Source of the DNA: Paraburkholderia solitsugae
GTDB taxonomy: Bacteria; Pseudomonadota; Gammaproteobacteria; Burkholderiales; Burkholderiaceae
Direction of reading: 5' to 3'
Assembly (NCBI RefSeq): GCF_013177695.1
Contig: NZ_WOEY01000102.1
Location: 1-35,865 of the forward strand
DNA: 35,865 bases
Part shown: piece by piece, positions 1-8,414 of the stretch
Position numbering within the stretch: position 1 is the stretch's first letter
Layout: every line of letters begins with the position of its first letter
The notes under the pieces: generated by a model
Databases searched by the model: none
The model's input: only the letters and a program-made list of their open reading frames with translations
What the model was told of the DNA's origin: nothing
Position numbers and translations under genes: made by a program

Positions 1-66
1 TTGCTCCCTGCGGCTGACAGTTGCCACCTTGAACACCGGTTCGCCGCTTGACTTCCAATACGGTTG

Positions 67-117
67 CTTTTCTTTGCAGCAGGCAAAGAAAAGTAGGTGC
101 CTGCCCCGCACAGGGGC
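67..117. repeat. Extragenic repeat with two stem-loops
   Basis: An 11-bp perfect inverted repeat (cttttctttgc at 67-77 and gcaaagaaaag at 83-93, 5-nt loop) is followed by a second hairpin (gcccc 103-107, ggggc 113-117, 5-nt loop). From memory, this paired-hairpin arrangement resembles a dispersed extragenic element seen near gene ends in Burkholderia and relatives. That identity was not searched. It lies downstream of the minus-strand hydrolase gene and could act in transcript ending or stability. No coding role is seen. Confidence 0.6.
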
Positions 118-141
118 GACGCTAATAAACCGATAAGAAAA

Positions 142-256
142 CAAGGAAAGGCCAACGCCGTAAGGGCACAACCAAAAAGCGCCGCGAAGGCAAAAAAATC
201 AAGCAAGGTCCAACGCCGCAGGCAAACAGACAAGAGCGCCGAGCAGGCAAAAAACC
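142..256. repeat. Imperfect tandem duplication, about 57 bp unit
   Basis: Two adjacent diverged copies, about 142-199 and 200-256. Both begin with caag, carry ccaacgccg about 10 bases in, then a gcgccg block, and end in ggcaaaaaa. The first 19 bases match at 16 positions. The stretch is A-rich for this genome and continues the repeat element at 67-117. It ends just before the hydrolase stop codon, so the element abuts the gene end. Confidence 0.5.
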
Positions 257-262
257 TAACCC

Positions 263-1537
263 TCAATTCCGGCTAGCAATAGCCCGCCGCTCATTAGCAG
301 ACCCTGCCGAAGAATCATCCGCCGTCTGCGAAGACCCCGACCCCCATACAACGGAGTTGTCCACCGCATACAACCGGCAAGGCGCCGAACTCTGCTTCTG
401 GCAATTGGTAATGGCCACCGCCATAGGATCATCGCCGCCCTCGGCCCACGACCATGCCCCGGTATCCGACACAGCAAACGCCCGGCTAGGATACTGATGC
501 AAGAAATTCCGATATCCATTTCGGCCCGCTTCGTCGACAAACGGCACAGAGTCGACCGCATCGACAGCAGCAAACCCACTCGCCTTCGGCAACGAAGGAT
601 CCGCAACCCGATATTGAACACCAGTAGGCATCCCGGCTCTGGCGAGGAAAGCCTCGACCGCCGGCCACCAGATCTGCACGCCATCGCGATCGCCCACGAG
701 TCGATGCGCGTCATTCTTGTAGTTGCCGAAATCCACCATCTTCGCGCTCGCACCATGTGCGGAATACGCGGCATACATGCCGGCCACCAGCGGCGCCGTC
801 CACACCGAATCGTTATCGCCATACAACCACAGCGACGGCACCTTCGTTTTCTCGCCATACGCGCCGAATGCGCGCGTCAGGTTGCCCTGCCAGTCAGCGC
901 ATGCGTCCTGCCGTAAACCGCCTGAGAAATTGATCAAGGCCCGCACGCCCGGTGCAGCCTCGGAGCCGTAAGCCATCGTCGCCAGGCCGCCGTGCGAGGT
1001 GCCGGCCACCACAATGTGCGTCGCGTCCACGTACGGCTGCTTCGACATGAAATCGATCGTCGCGGCTACGTCGCCGGCCTGGCCAACACCGTTGCGCTCG
1101 ACGTCGCACCCATCCTGCTGATAAGTGCCGCCGGAATGGCCGAAGCCCTGGCGGTTCGGTGCCACCACCACGTAGCCGCGGCGCACGAATTCGCGCGCGA
1201 ACGGCAACGGATCGCTGCGCTCCTGCGTGCGCGGGTCGCCGGGAATCTTGCCGTGGTTGAAAACGATCATCGGAAACGGGCCTGGGCCGTCCGGTTTGTA
1301 GATCGTCGTTTCAAGTGTGACCGTGCCGGCAGCGTCGACCGGCACGCGGATGATCTGTTCGTTGAGGCCGGCGGTGGGCAGATAGGCGTCGTCGTCGAGC
1401 GCAAGGCGCGGCACGTGTGCGCGCGTAAGGGGCCCGGCCTGGGTGTCGGCGAGCGGGTCGGCATGCGCGAGTGCGACAGCGCATATCGCCGTTGCACACG
1501 TCACCGCACACTTCGTCAGAACCTTGCTGAACACCAT
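263..1537 (-). CDS. Secreted alpha/beta hydrolase, dienelactone-hydrolase/peptidase S9-like
   Basis: A 424-residue protein with a Sec-type signal peptide (basic start, hydrophobic stretch to about residue 25, ending AHA). The alpha/beta-hydrolase fold shows an oxyanion-type FNHG segment near residue 95 and a nucleophile elbow GTSHGG with Ser near residue 180. A YGDNDSVW segment carries the likely catalytic Asp and a DAHR segment the likely His. It probably cleaves an ester or amide in the periplasm; the substrate cannot be read from sequence. The ATG at 1537 is preferred over an in-frame TTG three bases earlier because an AGGTG lies just upstream. About 80 C-terminal residues after the His are unlike the core fold and low in complexity near the end. 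It stands alone, with no operon partner. Confidence 0.8.
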   Translation of the reverse strand: MVFSKVLTKCAVTCATAICAVALAHADPLADTQAGPLTRAHVPRLALDDDAYLPTAGLNEQIIRVPVDAAGTVTLETTIYKPDGPGPFPMIVFNHGKIPGDPRTQERSDPLPFAREFVRRGYVVVAPNRQGFGHSGGTYQQDGCDVERNGVGQAGDVAATIDFMSKQPYVDATHIVVAGTSHGGLATMAYGSEAAPGVRALINFSGGLRQDACADWQGNLTRAFGAYGEKTKVPSLWLYGDNDSVWTAPLVAGMYAAYSAHGASAKMVDFGNYKNDAHRLVGDRDGVQIWWPAVEAFLARAGMPTGVQYRVADPSLPKASGFAAVDAVDSVPFVDEAGRNGYRNFLHQYPSRAFAVSDTGAWSWAEGGDDPMAVAITNCQKQSSAPCRLYAVDNSVVWGSGSSQTADDSSAGSANERRAIASRN

Positions 1538-2040
1538 CAACGCACCTGCCTCAAAAACCTGCCCTGAACACCGTGACGCTTTGTCTGTCGAGTGTCATCG
1601 CTGACAATTGCCTTTCATCGACGTTTTCGACAAACAAAAACACACTCGCGTACGTTGTGCGTCAAGCGCACGCACGCTAATCGAGATCGCACGGGATGAA
1701 CCCAAACGGCCGACGCGACCCCACGCGCCGATGATGAGCGCCACACATGCTGCCTGGAACCGCCGTCGAACCCTTACTGGTGGGCTATCGGCAGGGCGCC
1801 TGCGCATCTTGCTGAACCGGTATGGACCTGTTCTAGCAACGTGACGTCACAAACCTACGGCCTCATCCTGGCACGACAATTTTGTTTTGTGCAATCAAGG
1901 AGAACCCGCGACGAAAAAATTGCCGTGGGTGAATCACGGGCGCAATCGCCCGCCAGAAGGCTGCAAGCGCCCATCTTGCGGTGCCTGGTTACACGAAGTA
2001 ATTTTCGGTATCACACTTGCTGTGGTGCTGAGCCAACGCG
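1538..2040. other. Gene-poor spacer of about 500 bp
   Basis: No convincing gene of normal size is present on either strand. It should hold the promoter of the minus-strand hydrolase; a TTGTCA-like box on the minus strand at 1602-1607 is the best candidate but lacks a good -10. A perfect 10-bp palindrome, GTGACGTCAC, lies at 1841-1850. The right part contains a short open frame, listed separately at 1911-2060. Confidence 0.5.
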
Positions 2041-2060
2041 AAAAAAAAGCCCTCGTTTGA
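1911..2060 (+). other. Possible 49-codon small ORF with ACG in the start position
   Basis: An AAGGAGA ribosome-binding site (1898-1904) stands 6 bases before ACG-AAA-AAA-TTG. The frame then stays open for 49 codons to TGA at 2058-2060. The peptide would begin KKLPWVNHG, contain two cysteines (CKRPSC), and have a hydrophobic run (VIFGITLAVVL) ahead of a charged tail. With ATG it would look like a small membrane protein gene. As written it needs a rare ACG start or has lost its start. Its last codons overlap the terminator hairpin of the opposite strand, which could also explain part of the pattern. No homologue is recognised. Confidence 0.2.
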
Positions 2061-2064
2061 GGGC
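2041..2064 (-). terminator. Rho-independent terminator of the acyl-CoA operon
   Basis: Read on the minus strand, a 6-bp stem (gccctc 2049-2054 with gagggc 2059-2064, 4-nt loop) is followed by eight U residues (A-run 2041-2048). It lies about 70 bases past the YchJ-family stop and closes the minus-strand gene block. Confidence 0.85.
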
Positions 2065-2131
2065 CATATGTGAACACCGTGCTAAGTACTTCGCTGCGTT
2101 GTGTAAGGCTACGAAAGGTTTGGCTTACTCT

Positions 2132-2581
2132 CTATTCGCTCACGTCGCCATCGACATAGCGCCAGCGTCCGTCTTCGCCACGTAGAAAGCGGCTCAACTC
2201 GTGCAGCCGGTGGGCGCGGCCGCCTACCTTATATCGTGCGACGAATTCGACTGTCGCATGATCGCCGCCGGTTTCAGCGAAGGCCTTGATCTGCAGTCCG
2301 AGCCAACGCGGTGCGTCGGGGGCAGCAGGGTCGGCGTCGAGATCCGCGGGGCAGGTGTGCGGTGCCCAGGTGGCGCGCAAATATTCCGTTGCGCCCACAA
2401 CATACGCGCTGTACCGCGAGCGCATCAGTTCGAGCGCGCGCGGCGCAGCTTCGCCGCCGTCGATATAGCGGCCACAGCATTGCGCGAAGCGCGGCGGTTT
2501 GGCGCCGTTGCGCTGATCGGGCGCGGCGCCGCCGCAGGGGCAGTCGGACGGTCGTTGCATTGACAACAATGGCTTATTCAT
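2132..2581 (-). CDS. YchJ-family (UPF0225) SEC-C motif protein
   Basis: A 149-residue protein with an N-terminal Cys cluster (CPCGG near residue 15, QCC-GRYIDG further on) and the conserved segment ALELMRSRYSAYVVG typical of the YchJ family. The C-terminal half matches the NTF2-like part of the family (EFVARYKVGGRAHRLHE). The Cys cluster probably binds zinc; the cellular role is unknown. The ATG at 2581 is chosen because it lies 7 bases beyond the acyl-CoA dehydrogenase stop and has a GAAAG before it. A start at 2608 would overlap that gene. It is the last gene before the terminator at 2041-2064, so it is probably co-transcribed with the acyl-CoA genes without a clear functional link. Confidence 0.85.
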   Translation of the reverse strand: MNKPLLSMQRPSDCPCGGAAPDQRNGAKPPRFAQCCGRYIDGGEAAPRALELMRSRYSAYVVGATEYLRATWAPHTCPADLDADPAAPDAPRWLGLQIKAFAETGGDHATVEFVARYKVGGRAHRLHELSRFLRGEDGRWRYVDGDVSE

Positions 2582-2588
2582 CAGACTT

Positions 2589-3719
2589 TCAACCAAGACC
2601 ACGCGCAATCAAAATTTTCTGGATGTCGCTGGTGCCTTCGTAAATCTGGCACACACGGACGTCGCGGTAGATACGCTCGACGGGGAAGTCGCTCAGATAG
2701 CCGTAGCCGCCATGAATCTGCAAGGCTGCGGAGCAGATGCGCTCCGCCGCTTCGGAAGCAAACAGCTTGGCCATCGCGGCCTCGGTCAGGCAGGGCTGGC
2801 CGGCGTCTTTCAGCGAAGCCGCGTGCCAGATCAACTGACGCGCGGCTTCGAGTTGGGTCGCCATATCGGCGAGACGGAATTGCACGGCCTGGTGCGAAAA
2901 CAGGGTCTGGCCGAAGCTCTCGCGCTCCTTTGCATACGCCAATGCCGCCTCGAACGCGGCGCGCGCCATGCCGACGCTCTGCGCGGCGATACCGATGCGC
3001 CCGCCTTCGAGCCCCGATAGCGCAATCCGATAGCCTTCGCCTTCCGCGCCGATCAGATTGGCGGCCGGCACGCGGCAATCCTCGAAAATAATCTGCGCCG
3101 TGTCCGACGAATGCTGACCGAGTTTTTCTTCGACGCGCGCGACGATGTAGCCCTTTGTATCGGTCGGCACGATGAATGCGCTGATGCCACGCTTACCCGC
3201 GGCCTTGTCGGTCACGGCCATGACGATCGCGACGTTGCCGTTCTTGCCGCTCGTGATGAACTGTTTGACGCCGTTCAGCACGTACGCGTCGCCATCGCGT
3301 GTCGCGGTGGTGCGTAGCGCGGATGCGTCAGAGCCCGCTTGCGGTTCGGTCAGACAAAACGCCCCGAGCATCTCGCCGCGCGCGAGCGGTGTGAGCCAGT
3401 CACGTTTCTGCGCGTCGTTGCCATAGGTCACCAGAATGCTGCACACCGGGCAGTTGTTGACGGAGATCGCGGTCGAAGTGCCGCCGTCGCCCGCGGCGAT
3501 TTCTTCGAGGATCAGCGCGAGCGCCAGCGCATCCATTCCGGCACCGCCGTACGCTTCGGGCACCAGCACGCCATACGCGCCGAGTTCGGCGAGCTGGCGA
3601 TGCACGTCTTTCGGAAAGGTACGCTCGCGGTCCCATTGCGCCGCATACGGGGTGACCGCTTCGCGGACGAACGTGCGCACCGCATCGCGGACCATCAAGT
3701 GATCCTGATCAAGCACCAT
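2589..3719 (-). CDS. Acyl-CoA dehydrogenase, short-chain (butyryl-CoA-type)
   Basis: A 376-residue FAD flavoprotein of normal family length that oxidises acyl-CoA to the trans-2-enoyl-CoA and passes electrons to ETF. Visible signatures are AFCLTEPQAGSD near residue 120, the FITSGKNG loop, QIHGGYGYL near 337, and the C-terminal YEGTSDIQK. The catalytic base Glu is at 361, the position used by short-chain and short/branched-chain enzymes. Isovaleryl- and long-chain enzymes place it elsewhere. GAGGAG precedes the ATG with good spacing. The gene follows the SDR by 36 bases and precedes the YchJ gene by 7, in the thiolase operon. Straight-chain C4-C6 or 2-methyl-branched acyl-CoA are the likely substrates; sequence alone does not separate them. 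Confidence 0.93.
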   Translation of the reverse strand: MVLDQDHLMVRDAVRTFVREAVTPYAAQWDRERTFPKDVHRQLAELGAYGVLVPEAYGGAGMDALALALILEEIAAGDGGTSTAISVNNCPVCSILVTYGNDAQKRDWLTPLARGEMLGAFCLTEPQAGSDASALRTTATRDGDAYVLNGVKQFITSGKNGNVAIVMAVTDKAAGKRGISAFIVPTDTKGYIVARVEEKLGQHSSDTAQIIFEDCRVPAANLIGAEGEGYRIALSGLEGGRIGIAAQSVGMARAAFEAALAYAKERESFGQTLFSHQAVQFRLADMATQLEAARQLIWHAASLKDAGQPCLTEAAMAKLFASEAAERICSAALQIHGGYGYLSDFPVERIYRDVRVCQIYEGTSDIQKILIARGLG

Positions 3720-3755
3720 GGCTTGGTCTCCTCGTTAGTCTTCCCACTTGTCTCC

Positions 3756-4433
3756 TCACCACTCGAGCGCCGTGCCGTCGTATTGATAGAAGCGGCCATT
3801 GAACGCTTCGTGCGCGGCCGCTGCATGCGCGAGCACTTCGCGCATGCCGGTGACGCTGCGCGCCGGATCGATCGCCGCTTGCGCACCCCCCATGTCGGTG
3901 CGCACCCAGCCAGGGTGCAGCGAAATACACGTTGCGCGCGTTGCATCCAGTGAGGCGACCTTCAGCGCATCGTTCAGCGCCGCCTTACTCGCCCGATACA
4001 GCCAGCCGGTCGTGCCGCTTGCGTCGCCGATGCTGCCCATCTTGCTCGAAAGCACCGCGAACACACCGCCGGCTTCTTCGACGAGCGGCAGCAGGACCGG
4101 CATCAACTGCATTGGACCGCGCACGTTGGTGTGCATGACCTGGTCGAAGTCTTCGGCGGTGATCGTCTCGATGTCCTCGGTGCGAGGGCCGTACACACCC
4201 GACACGAGCACCGCCGCATCGAGCCGTTCGCCGTCGAGCTTCCAGCCGAGCGCGGCGATTTCTTCGGGCGCGGTGACGTCGAGTGAAAAGGTCTCCGCAC
4301 CGAGCGCCTTTAGTGCGTCGAGCGCGGTGTCGTCGCGCGCGGTGGCCAGCACGCGCCAGCCGCTCTTCCGGTACTGCCGCACAAACTCCTGGCCGATGCC
4401 ACGCGATGCACCGACGATCAACACTGTTTTCAT
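3756..4433 (-). CDS. SDR-family oxidoreductase
   Basis: A 225-residue classical short-chain dehydrogenase. It has the GASRGIG cofactor loop at residues 8-14, an NxxG-like segment replaced by VSGVYGP near 79, a Ser in the VLSSKMGS strand, and the YRASK catalytic pair near 146-150. ATARDD after beta-2 fits NADP preference, since the Arg follows the strand. GAGGTGA stands ahead of the ATG. It lies between thiolase and acyl-CoA dehydrogenase (gaps of 39 and 36 bases), so a 3-hydroxyacyl-CoA or related step is plausible. The fold is closer to small C-factor-like SDRs than to HADH type II, so the substrate is uncertain. Confidence 0.85.
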   Translation of the reverse strand: MKTVLIVGASRGIGQEFVRQYRKSGWRVLATARDDTALDALKALGAETFSLDVTAPEEIAALGWKLDGERLDAAVLVSGVYGPRTEDIETITAEDFDQVMHTNVRGPMQLMPVLLPLVEEAGGVFAVLSSKMGSIGDASGTTGWLYRASKAALNDALKVASLDATRATCISLHPGWVRTDMGGAQAAIDPARSVTGMREVLAHAAAAHEAFNGRFYQYDGTALEW

Positions 4434-4472
4434 CGAATCACCTCAAGCCCTCAAACGCCTGGAAACAGCGCG

Positions 4473-5681
4473 TTAAACCAGTTCAATGCCCATCGCGGTC
4501 GCTTCGCCGCCGCCGATGCACAGCGTCGCGACGCCGCGCTTCAGGCCGCGGTTTTTCAACGCGCCGATTAGCGTGACGAGAATTCGCGCGCCCGATGCGC
4601 CGATCGGGTGACCGAGCGCACAGGCGCCGCCGTTCACGTTGACCTTCTCATGCGGCAGGTGATGTTCCTTCATCGCGGCCATGGTGACCACCGCGAACGC
4701 CTCGTTGACCTCATACAGATCCACTTCGTCGGCGCGCCAGCCGTTCTTCTCGAACAGCTTGCGAATCGCACCGACCGGCGCGGTGGTGAACTTCGCCGGT
4801 TCTTGAGCAAAGGTGGAGTGGCCGACCACGCGAGCAAGCGGCTCGACGCCGAGACGTTTCGCGGTCGATTCACGCATCATCACGAGCGCTGCGGCGCCGT
4901 CGGAAATCGACGATGAATTCGCCGCCGTCACCGTGCCGGTTTTGCTGAACGCGGGCTTGAGCGTCGGAATCTTGTCGAGGTTCGCTTTGAACGGCTGCTC
5001 GTCGTGATCGATGGTGACGTCGCCCTTGCGGCTTTCCACCTTCACCGGCGCGATTTCCCATGCGAACGAGCCGTCTTCATTCGCGCGCTTCGCGCGATTC
5101 AGTGACTCGACGGCGAACGCATCCTGCGCTTCGCGCGTGAAGTCGAACGAGGCCGCGCATTCCTCCGCGAAGGTGCCCATCAGGCGGCCTTTTTCGTAGG
5201 CGTCTTCGAGACCGTCGTAGAACATGTGGTCGATCACCTGGCCGTGGCCCATGCGCATGCCGTTACGCGCCTTCGGCAACAGGTACGGCGCGTTCGTCAT
5301 GCTCTCCATGCCGCCGGCGACGATCACATCGACCGAGCCCGCCGCCAGCATGTCATGCGCGAACATCGCTGCGCGCATACCGGAGCCGCACATCTTGTTG
5401 ACGGTCGTGCTGCCGGTGGCGAGCGGCAAGCCGGCGCCGAGTGCGGCCTGACGCGCGGGCGCCTGGCCGAGGCCGGCGGGCAGCACGCACCCCATCACCA
5501 CTTCGTCGATCTGCTCGGGCTTCAACCCAGCGCGTTGCACGGCAGCTTCGATCGCAACCGAGCCCAACTGCGGCGCGGTCAACGACGCGAAATCGCCCTG
5601 AAATGCCGCCATCGGCGTGCGGGCCACACCTACGATCACGATCGGATCAGACTTTGTCTCGCTCATGTTTGCCTCACTCAT
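4473..5681 (-). CDS. Acetyl-CoA C-acetyltransferase (thiolase)
   Basis: A 402-residue thiolase. The acyl-accepting Cys is C98 in NKMCGSGM, the active-site His is H358 in GHPIGASG, and the second Cys is C388 in CIGGGEA. It cleaves acetoacetyl-CoA or a 3-ketoacyl-CoA, or condenses acetyl-CoA. The start at 5681 overlaps the carbonic anhydrase stop by 8 bases and is supported by AAGGAAC upstream. A second ATG six codons in (5666) is the alternative. Overlap with the upstream gene implies translational coupling. With the downstream SDR and acyl-CoA dehydrogenase it could complete a short beta-oxidation route. A biosynthetic role feeding polyhydroxybutyrate is also possible (phaM is elsewhere in this window). 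Confidence 0.93.
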   Translation of the reverse strand: MSEANMSETKSDPIVIVGVARTPMAAFQGDFASLTAPQLGSVAIEAAVQRAGLKPEQIDEVVMGCVLPAGLGQAPARQAALGAGLPLATGSTTVNKMCGSGMRAAMFAHDMLAAGSVDVIVAGGMESMTNAPYLLPKARNGMRMGHGQVIDHMFYDGLEDAYEKGRLMGTFAEECAASFDFTREAQDAFAVESLNRAKRANEDGSFAWEIAPVKVESRKGDVTIDHDEQPFKANLDKIPTLKPAFSKTGTVTAANSSSISDGAAALVMMRESTAKRLGVEPLARVVGHSTFAQEPAKFTTAPVGAIRKLFEKNGWRADEVDLYEVNEAFAVVTMAAMKEHHLPHEKVNVNGGACALGHPIGASGARILVTLIGALKNRGLKRGVATLCIGGGEATAMGIELV

Positions 5682-6450
5682 GTTTAAGTTCCTTGATCAC
5701 ACCTTCGACGATGGCCGGCACGTCGCCGAGCTGGGCCGCATCGGCGGCGGCCATGTCGTTGTCTTCCTTGTACACGCCGCCGGCCGATACCGCGGCCAGG
5801 CAGCTCCTGTAGGTTGCATCGAGCACCGCCGGGTCGTTGACGGTCATGCCAAGGTTGCGCACCTTGCCGTCGTGCACGCCATACACCCAGCCATGCACCG
5901 CAAGTTCCTGGCCGCGCGCCCATGCGTCATTGACGATGGTGGTCCGGCATACGTTCATCACCTGCTCGATCGCATTGAGTTCGACCAGACGCCGATGCCG
6001 CGCCTCGCCGATCGGCCACTCTTCGATCAGCGCAGCGTGCTTGGTGCGCACGTCCTGTACGTGATGCAGCCAGTTGTCCGCAAGACCCACGCGCCGGCCG
6101 TGCAGCGCCGCGGCGACACCCGAGCAGCCATAGTGACCTACCACCATGATGTGCTTGACCTTGAGCAGATCGACGGCGAACTGGATCACCGACAGGCAGT
6201 TCAGATCCGTATGCACCACCACGTTGGCGATATTTCTGTGCACGAACACTTCGCCAGGCGGCAGGCCGATGATCTGGTTGGCCGGCACGCGCGAATCGGA
6301 GCAGCCGATCCACAGATATTCGGGGGTTTGCTGGTGCGCGAGACGCGAGAAGTACTCCGGATCCTCGGACAGTTTGCGGGCCACCCACGCGTCGTTGTTG
6401 TCGAACAGATGGGCCAGCGGATTTGCAGCGGGAGAAGCGTTCGTGTTCAT
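5674..6450 (-). CDS. can: Beta-class carbonic anhydrase
   Basis: A 258-residue zinc enzyme that interconverts CO2 and bicarbonate in the cytoplasm. Zinc ligands and dyad are C50-S-D52-S-R (WIGCSDSR), H106 and C109 (GHYGCSG). Family length and the C-terminal YGVHDGKV segment agree. The ATG at 6450 is chosen because residues before it are unlike the family and the region between 6451 and 6544 looks regulatory. No strong Shine-Dalgarno site is seen. It sits between aceK and the thiolase. Bicarbonate supply to acyl-CoA carboxylases is a plausible reason for the association, as inference. Confidence 0.92.
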   Translation of the reverse strand: MNTNASPAANPLAHLFDNNDAWVARKLSEDPEYFSRLAHQQTPEYLWIGCSDSRVPANQIIGLPPGEVFVHRNIANVVVHTDLNCLSVIQFAVDLLKVKHIMVVGHYGCSGVAAALHGRRVGLADNWLHHVQDVRTKHAALIEEWPIGEARHRRLVELNAIEQVMNVCRTTIVNDAWARGQELAVHGWVYGVHDGKVRNLGMTVNDPAVLDATYRSCLAAVSAGGVYKEDNDMAAADAAQLGDVPAIVEGVIKELKHE

Positions 6451-6469
6451 GTTGAGTCTGGGCGGTTGC

Positions 6470-6489
6470 TCGACCGATTGACCGGTCGA
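6470..6489. promoter_or_regulatory. Perfect inverted repeat, possible repressor operator
   Basis: tcgaccg (6470-6476) and cggtcga (6483-6489) form a perfect 7-bp inverted repeat with a 6-bp spacer. The gaccg/cggtc half-sites are typical of TetR-family operators. It lies 20 bases upstream of the carbonic anhydrase ATG, just downstream of the candidate promoter at 6496-6522. A role in RNA folding is an alternative. Confidence 0.4.
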
Positions 6490-6495
6490 TGTCGT

Positions 6496-6522
6496 TACAT
6501 AAGGTTCGGACGATGCGTTCAA
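6496..6522 (-). promoter_or_regulatory. Candidate promoter for can-thiolase-SDR-acyl-CoA dehydrogenase
   Basis: On the minus strand TTGAAC (6517-6522) is followed after 15 bases by TATGTA (6496-6501). The spacer is shorter than ideal. If real, it would let the acyl-CoA genes be transcribed separately from aceK. Confidence 0.3.
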
Positions 6523-6544
6523 CGATGCGCGCGGCGCATGATAC

Positions 6545-8374
6545 TCACGCCGCGCGCACGGCGCGTTCGTCTGCCTGGTTATCCGTTGGTCCGGACGCCG
6601 CGTCGGCGAATCGCTCCGGATAGCGGACGCAGAAACGCACGTTGCTGTCGTACGGGAAAAAGTCGGGCAGTTCGCCTTTCAATAGCTGATCCTTGTGCCG
6701 TTGCCACAGCGCTGGATCGAAGAAGTCCGCGTGATGCTGCATGAAGGACCGGCGCACGCGTGGGTCGCCGAGCAGAAATGTGCCGTATGTCTCCGGGAAA
6801 ATGTCGTGCGCGCCGACTGAGTACCACGGCTCGCCCGACATTTCGTCTTCCTCGTTACGTGGCGCGGGCACCGCGCGCACGTTGCATTCCGTCAGGTATT
6901 CGATTTCATCGTAGTCGTAGAACACGACACGGCCATGACGCGTCACGCCGAAATTCTTGTACAGCATGTCGCCAGGGAAGATGTTCGCCTGCATCAATTC
7001 CTTGATCGCGTTGCCATATTCCTTGATGCCGTGATCGACCTCGTCGTCGCTGCCGTTTTGCAGGAACAGGTTGAGCGGCACCATCCGGCGTTCGATATAC
7101 ATGTGGCGAATCACCAGATTGTCGCCGTCGCGTTCGATCAGGGACGGCACTTCCTTTTCGAGCTCGCGCACCAGCGCTTCGTCGAGCCGCGAAACCGGCA
7201 GCGCGACGCTCGAATATTCGAGCGTGTCGGCCATGCGGCCCAAACGATCATGCCGTTTGACGAGCTGATACTTTCCCTTGATCTGCTCGCGCGTGGTCTC
7301 TTTCGGAGGCGGAAAGTGGTCTCTGATCAGCTTGAAGACGTACGGAAACGACGGCAACGTGAACACCAGCATCACGAGCCCTTTGATGCCGGGCGCGATG
7401 ATGAACTGATCGCTGGAATGCTTCAGATGGTGCAGCAGATCGCGATAGAACAGATTCTTGCCCTGCTTCTGCAAACCCACCGACGTATAGATTTCCGCCT
7501 TCGGTTTGCCTTGCATGATCGTGCCGAGAAACTCGACGTAAGCGGAGGGCACTTCCATATCGACCAGGAAGTACGAATGCGAGAAGCTGAAGATGATCAG
7601 CAGCTGGTCGCGTTTGAGCAGCACCGTATCGAGTACAAGCACGCCGGGTTTCACATGGCGCAGCGGCACGGCGAACGGCAGCAGCAAATCGCCGTTGATG
7701 ATCCGCCCAACGATATACGCCGACTTGTTCCGATAAAACAGCGACGAGAGTACATGAATCTGGAAGTTGGGCGCTTCGTCGAACACGCCGAACGCATCGT
7801 GAATGGTCTGCATCACGCATTCGACGTCGCGCGTCAGGTCCTCAAATGGCGGCTCCAGCTGGAAATTCGTGACGATGCGCTCGAGCGTCGCGGCAAGACC
7901 GTCCTTGCCGGGGTAATACGCACGATAGGTCGGCTTCGCCGCGGGTTCATCGTTCTCGATATATTCGGTCGAGATCGCCGGGCGCACGAAAATGAAGTCG
8001 TTGTTGAAATACGAACGGTGCAGGATCTTGCAGCACACCGAATTGAAGAAAGTCTCCGCACACTCGGGCTGACGGTGCGTGGTCAGGAGGCCGATGTAGT
8101 GGAGCTTGATCTGCTGCCACACTTCGTCGTCGATATTCTCGGCGTCGTATTCGTCTTCGAGCAGTACGACGCATTCCTCGACGCGTTCGTCATATGAGGT
8201 GATGCGCTCGCGCGCCAGCGCTTGCAGGCCATGCCAGTCGGCTGCTTCGAAGAGCGATTTGGCATGGATCGCGGCGTCGCGGAAGATCCGGTAATGACGT
8301 TCGAATCCTTCGAGCATCGTCTGGGCGACGTCAAAGCCGATCTGCGACGACAACAGTTTGGGGAAGTGATTCAT
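6545..8374 (-). CDS. aceK: Isocitrate dehydrogenase kinase/phosphatase
   Basis: A 609-residue bifunctional enzyme that phosphorylates isocitrate dehydrogenase to divert flux into the glyoxylate shunt and dephosphorylates it again. The ATP loop APGIKGLV is at 327-334. Catalytic Asp D469 (NIFPGDML) and metal-binding D487 (FYDYDEI) are offset by the same 12 residues from E. coli D457 and D475. Length and ends match the family. There is no strong ribosome-binding site. In enterobacteria aceK follows aceBA; here it stands under a LiuR-type regulator and ahead of acyl-CoA genes. That fits growth on acetyl-CoA-yielding substrates. The C-terminal 20 residues are low-complexity. Confidence 0.97.
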   Translation of the reverse strand: MNHFPKLLSSQIGFDVAQTMLEGFERHYRIFRDAAIHAKSLFEAADWHGLQALARERITSYDERVEECVVLLEDEYDAENIDDEVWQQIKLHYIGLLTTHRQPECAETFFNSVCCKILHRSYFNNDFIFVRPAISTEYIENDEPAAKPTYRAYYPGKDGLAATLERIVTNFQLEPPFEDLTRDVECVMQTIHDAFGVFDEAPNFQIHVLSSLFYRNKSAYIVGRIINGDLLLPFAVPLRHVKPGVLVLDTVLLKRDQLLIIFSFSHSYFLVDMEVPSAYVEFLGTIMQGKPKAEIYTSVGLQKQGKNLFYRDLLHHLKHSSDQFIIAPGIKGLVMLVFTLPSFPYVFKLIRDHFPPPKETTREQIKGKYQLVKRHDRLGRMADTLEYSSVALPVSRLDEALVRELEKEVPSLIERDGDNLVIRHMYIERRMVPLNLFLQNGSDDEVDHGIKEYGNAIKELMQANIFPGDMLYKNFGVTRHGRVVFYDYDEIEYLTECNVRAVPAPRNEEDEMSGEPWYSVGAHDIFPETYGTFLLGDPRVRRSFMQHHADFFDPALWQRHKDQLLKGELPDFFPYDSNVRFCVRYPERFADAASGPTDNQADERAVRAA

Positions 8375-8414
8375 GTCGACCGTGCATTCGTCCCATGTCG
8401 TGAAGACACCCGCG

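Noticed and set aside
1841..2185. 114-codon plus-strand frame beginning at 1841
   Set aside because: No ribosome-binding site, no recognisable domain, and it runs through the terminator hairpin and into the YchJ gene.
6935..8197. 420-codon open frame antisense to aceK
   Set aside because: aceK is complete with all catalytic residues, and the antisense frame has no domain.
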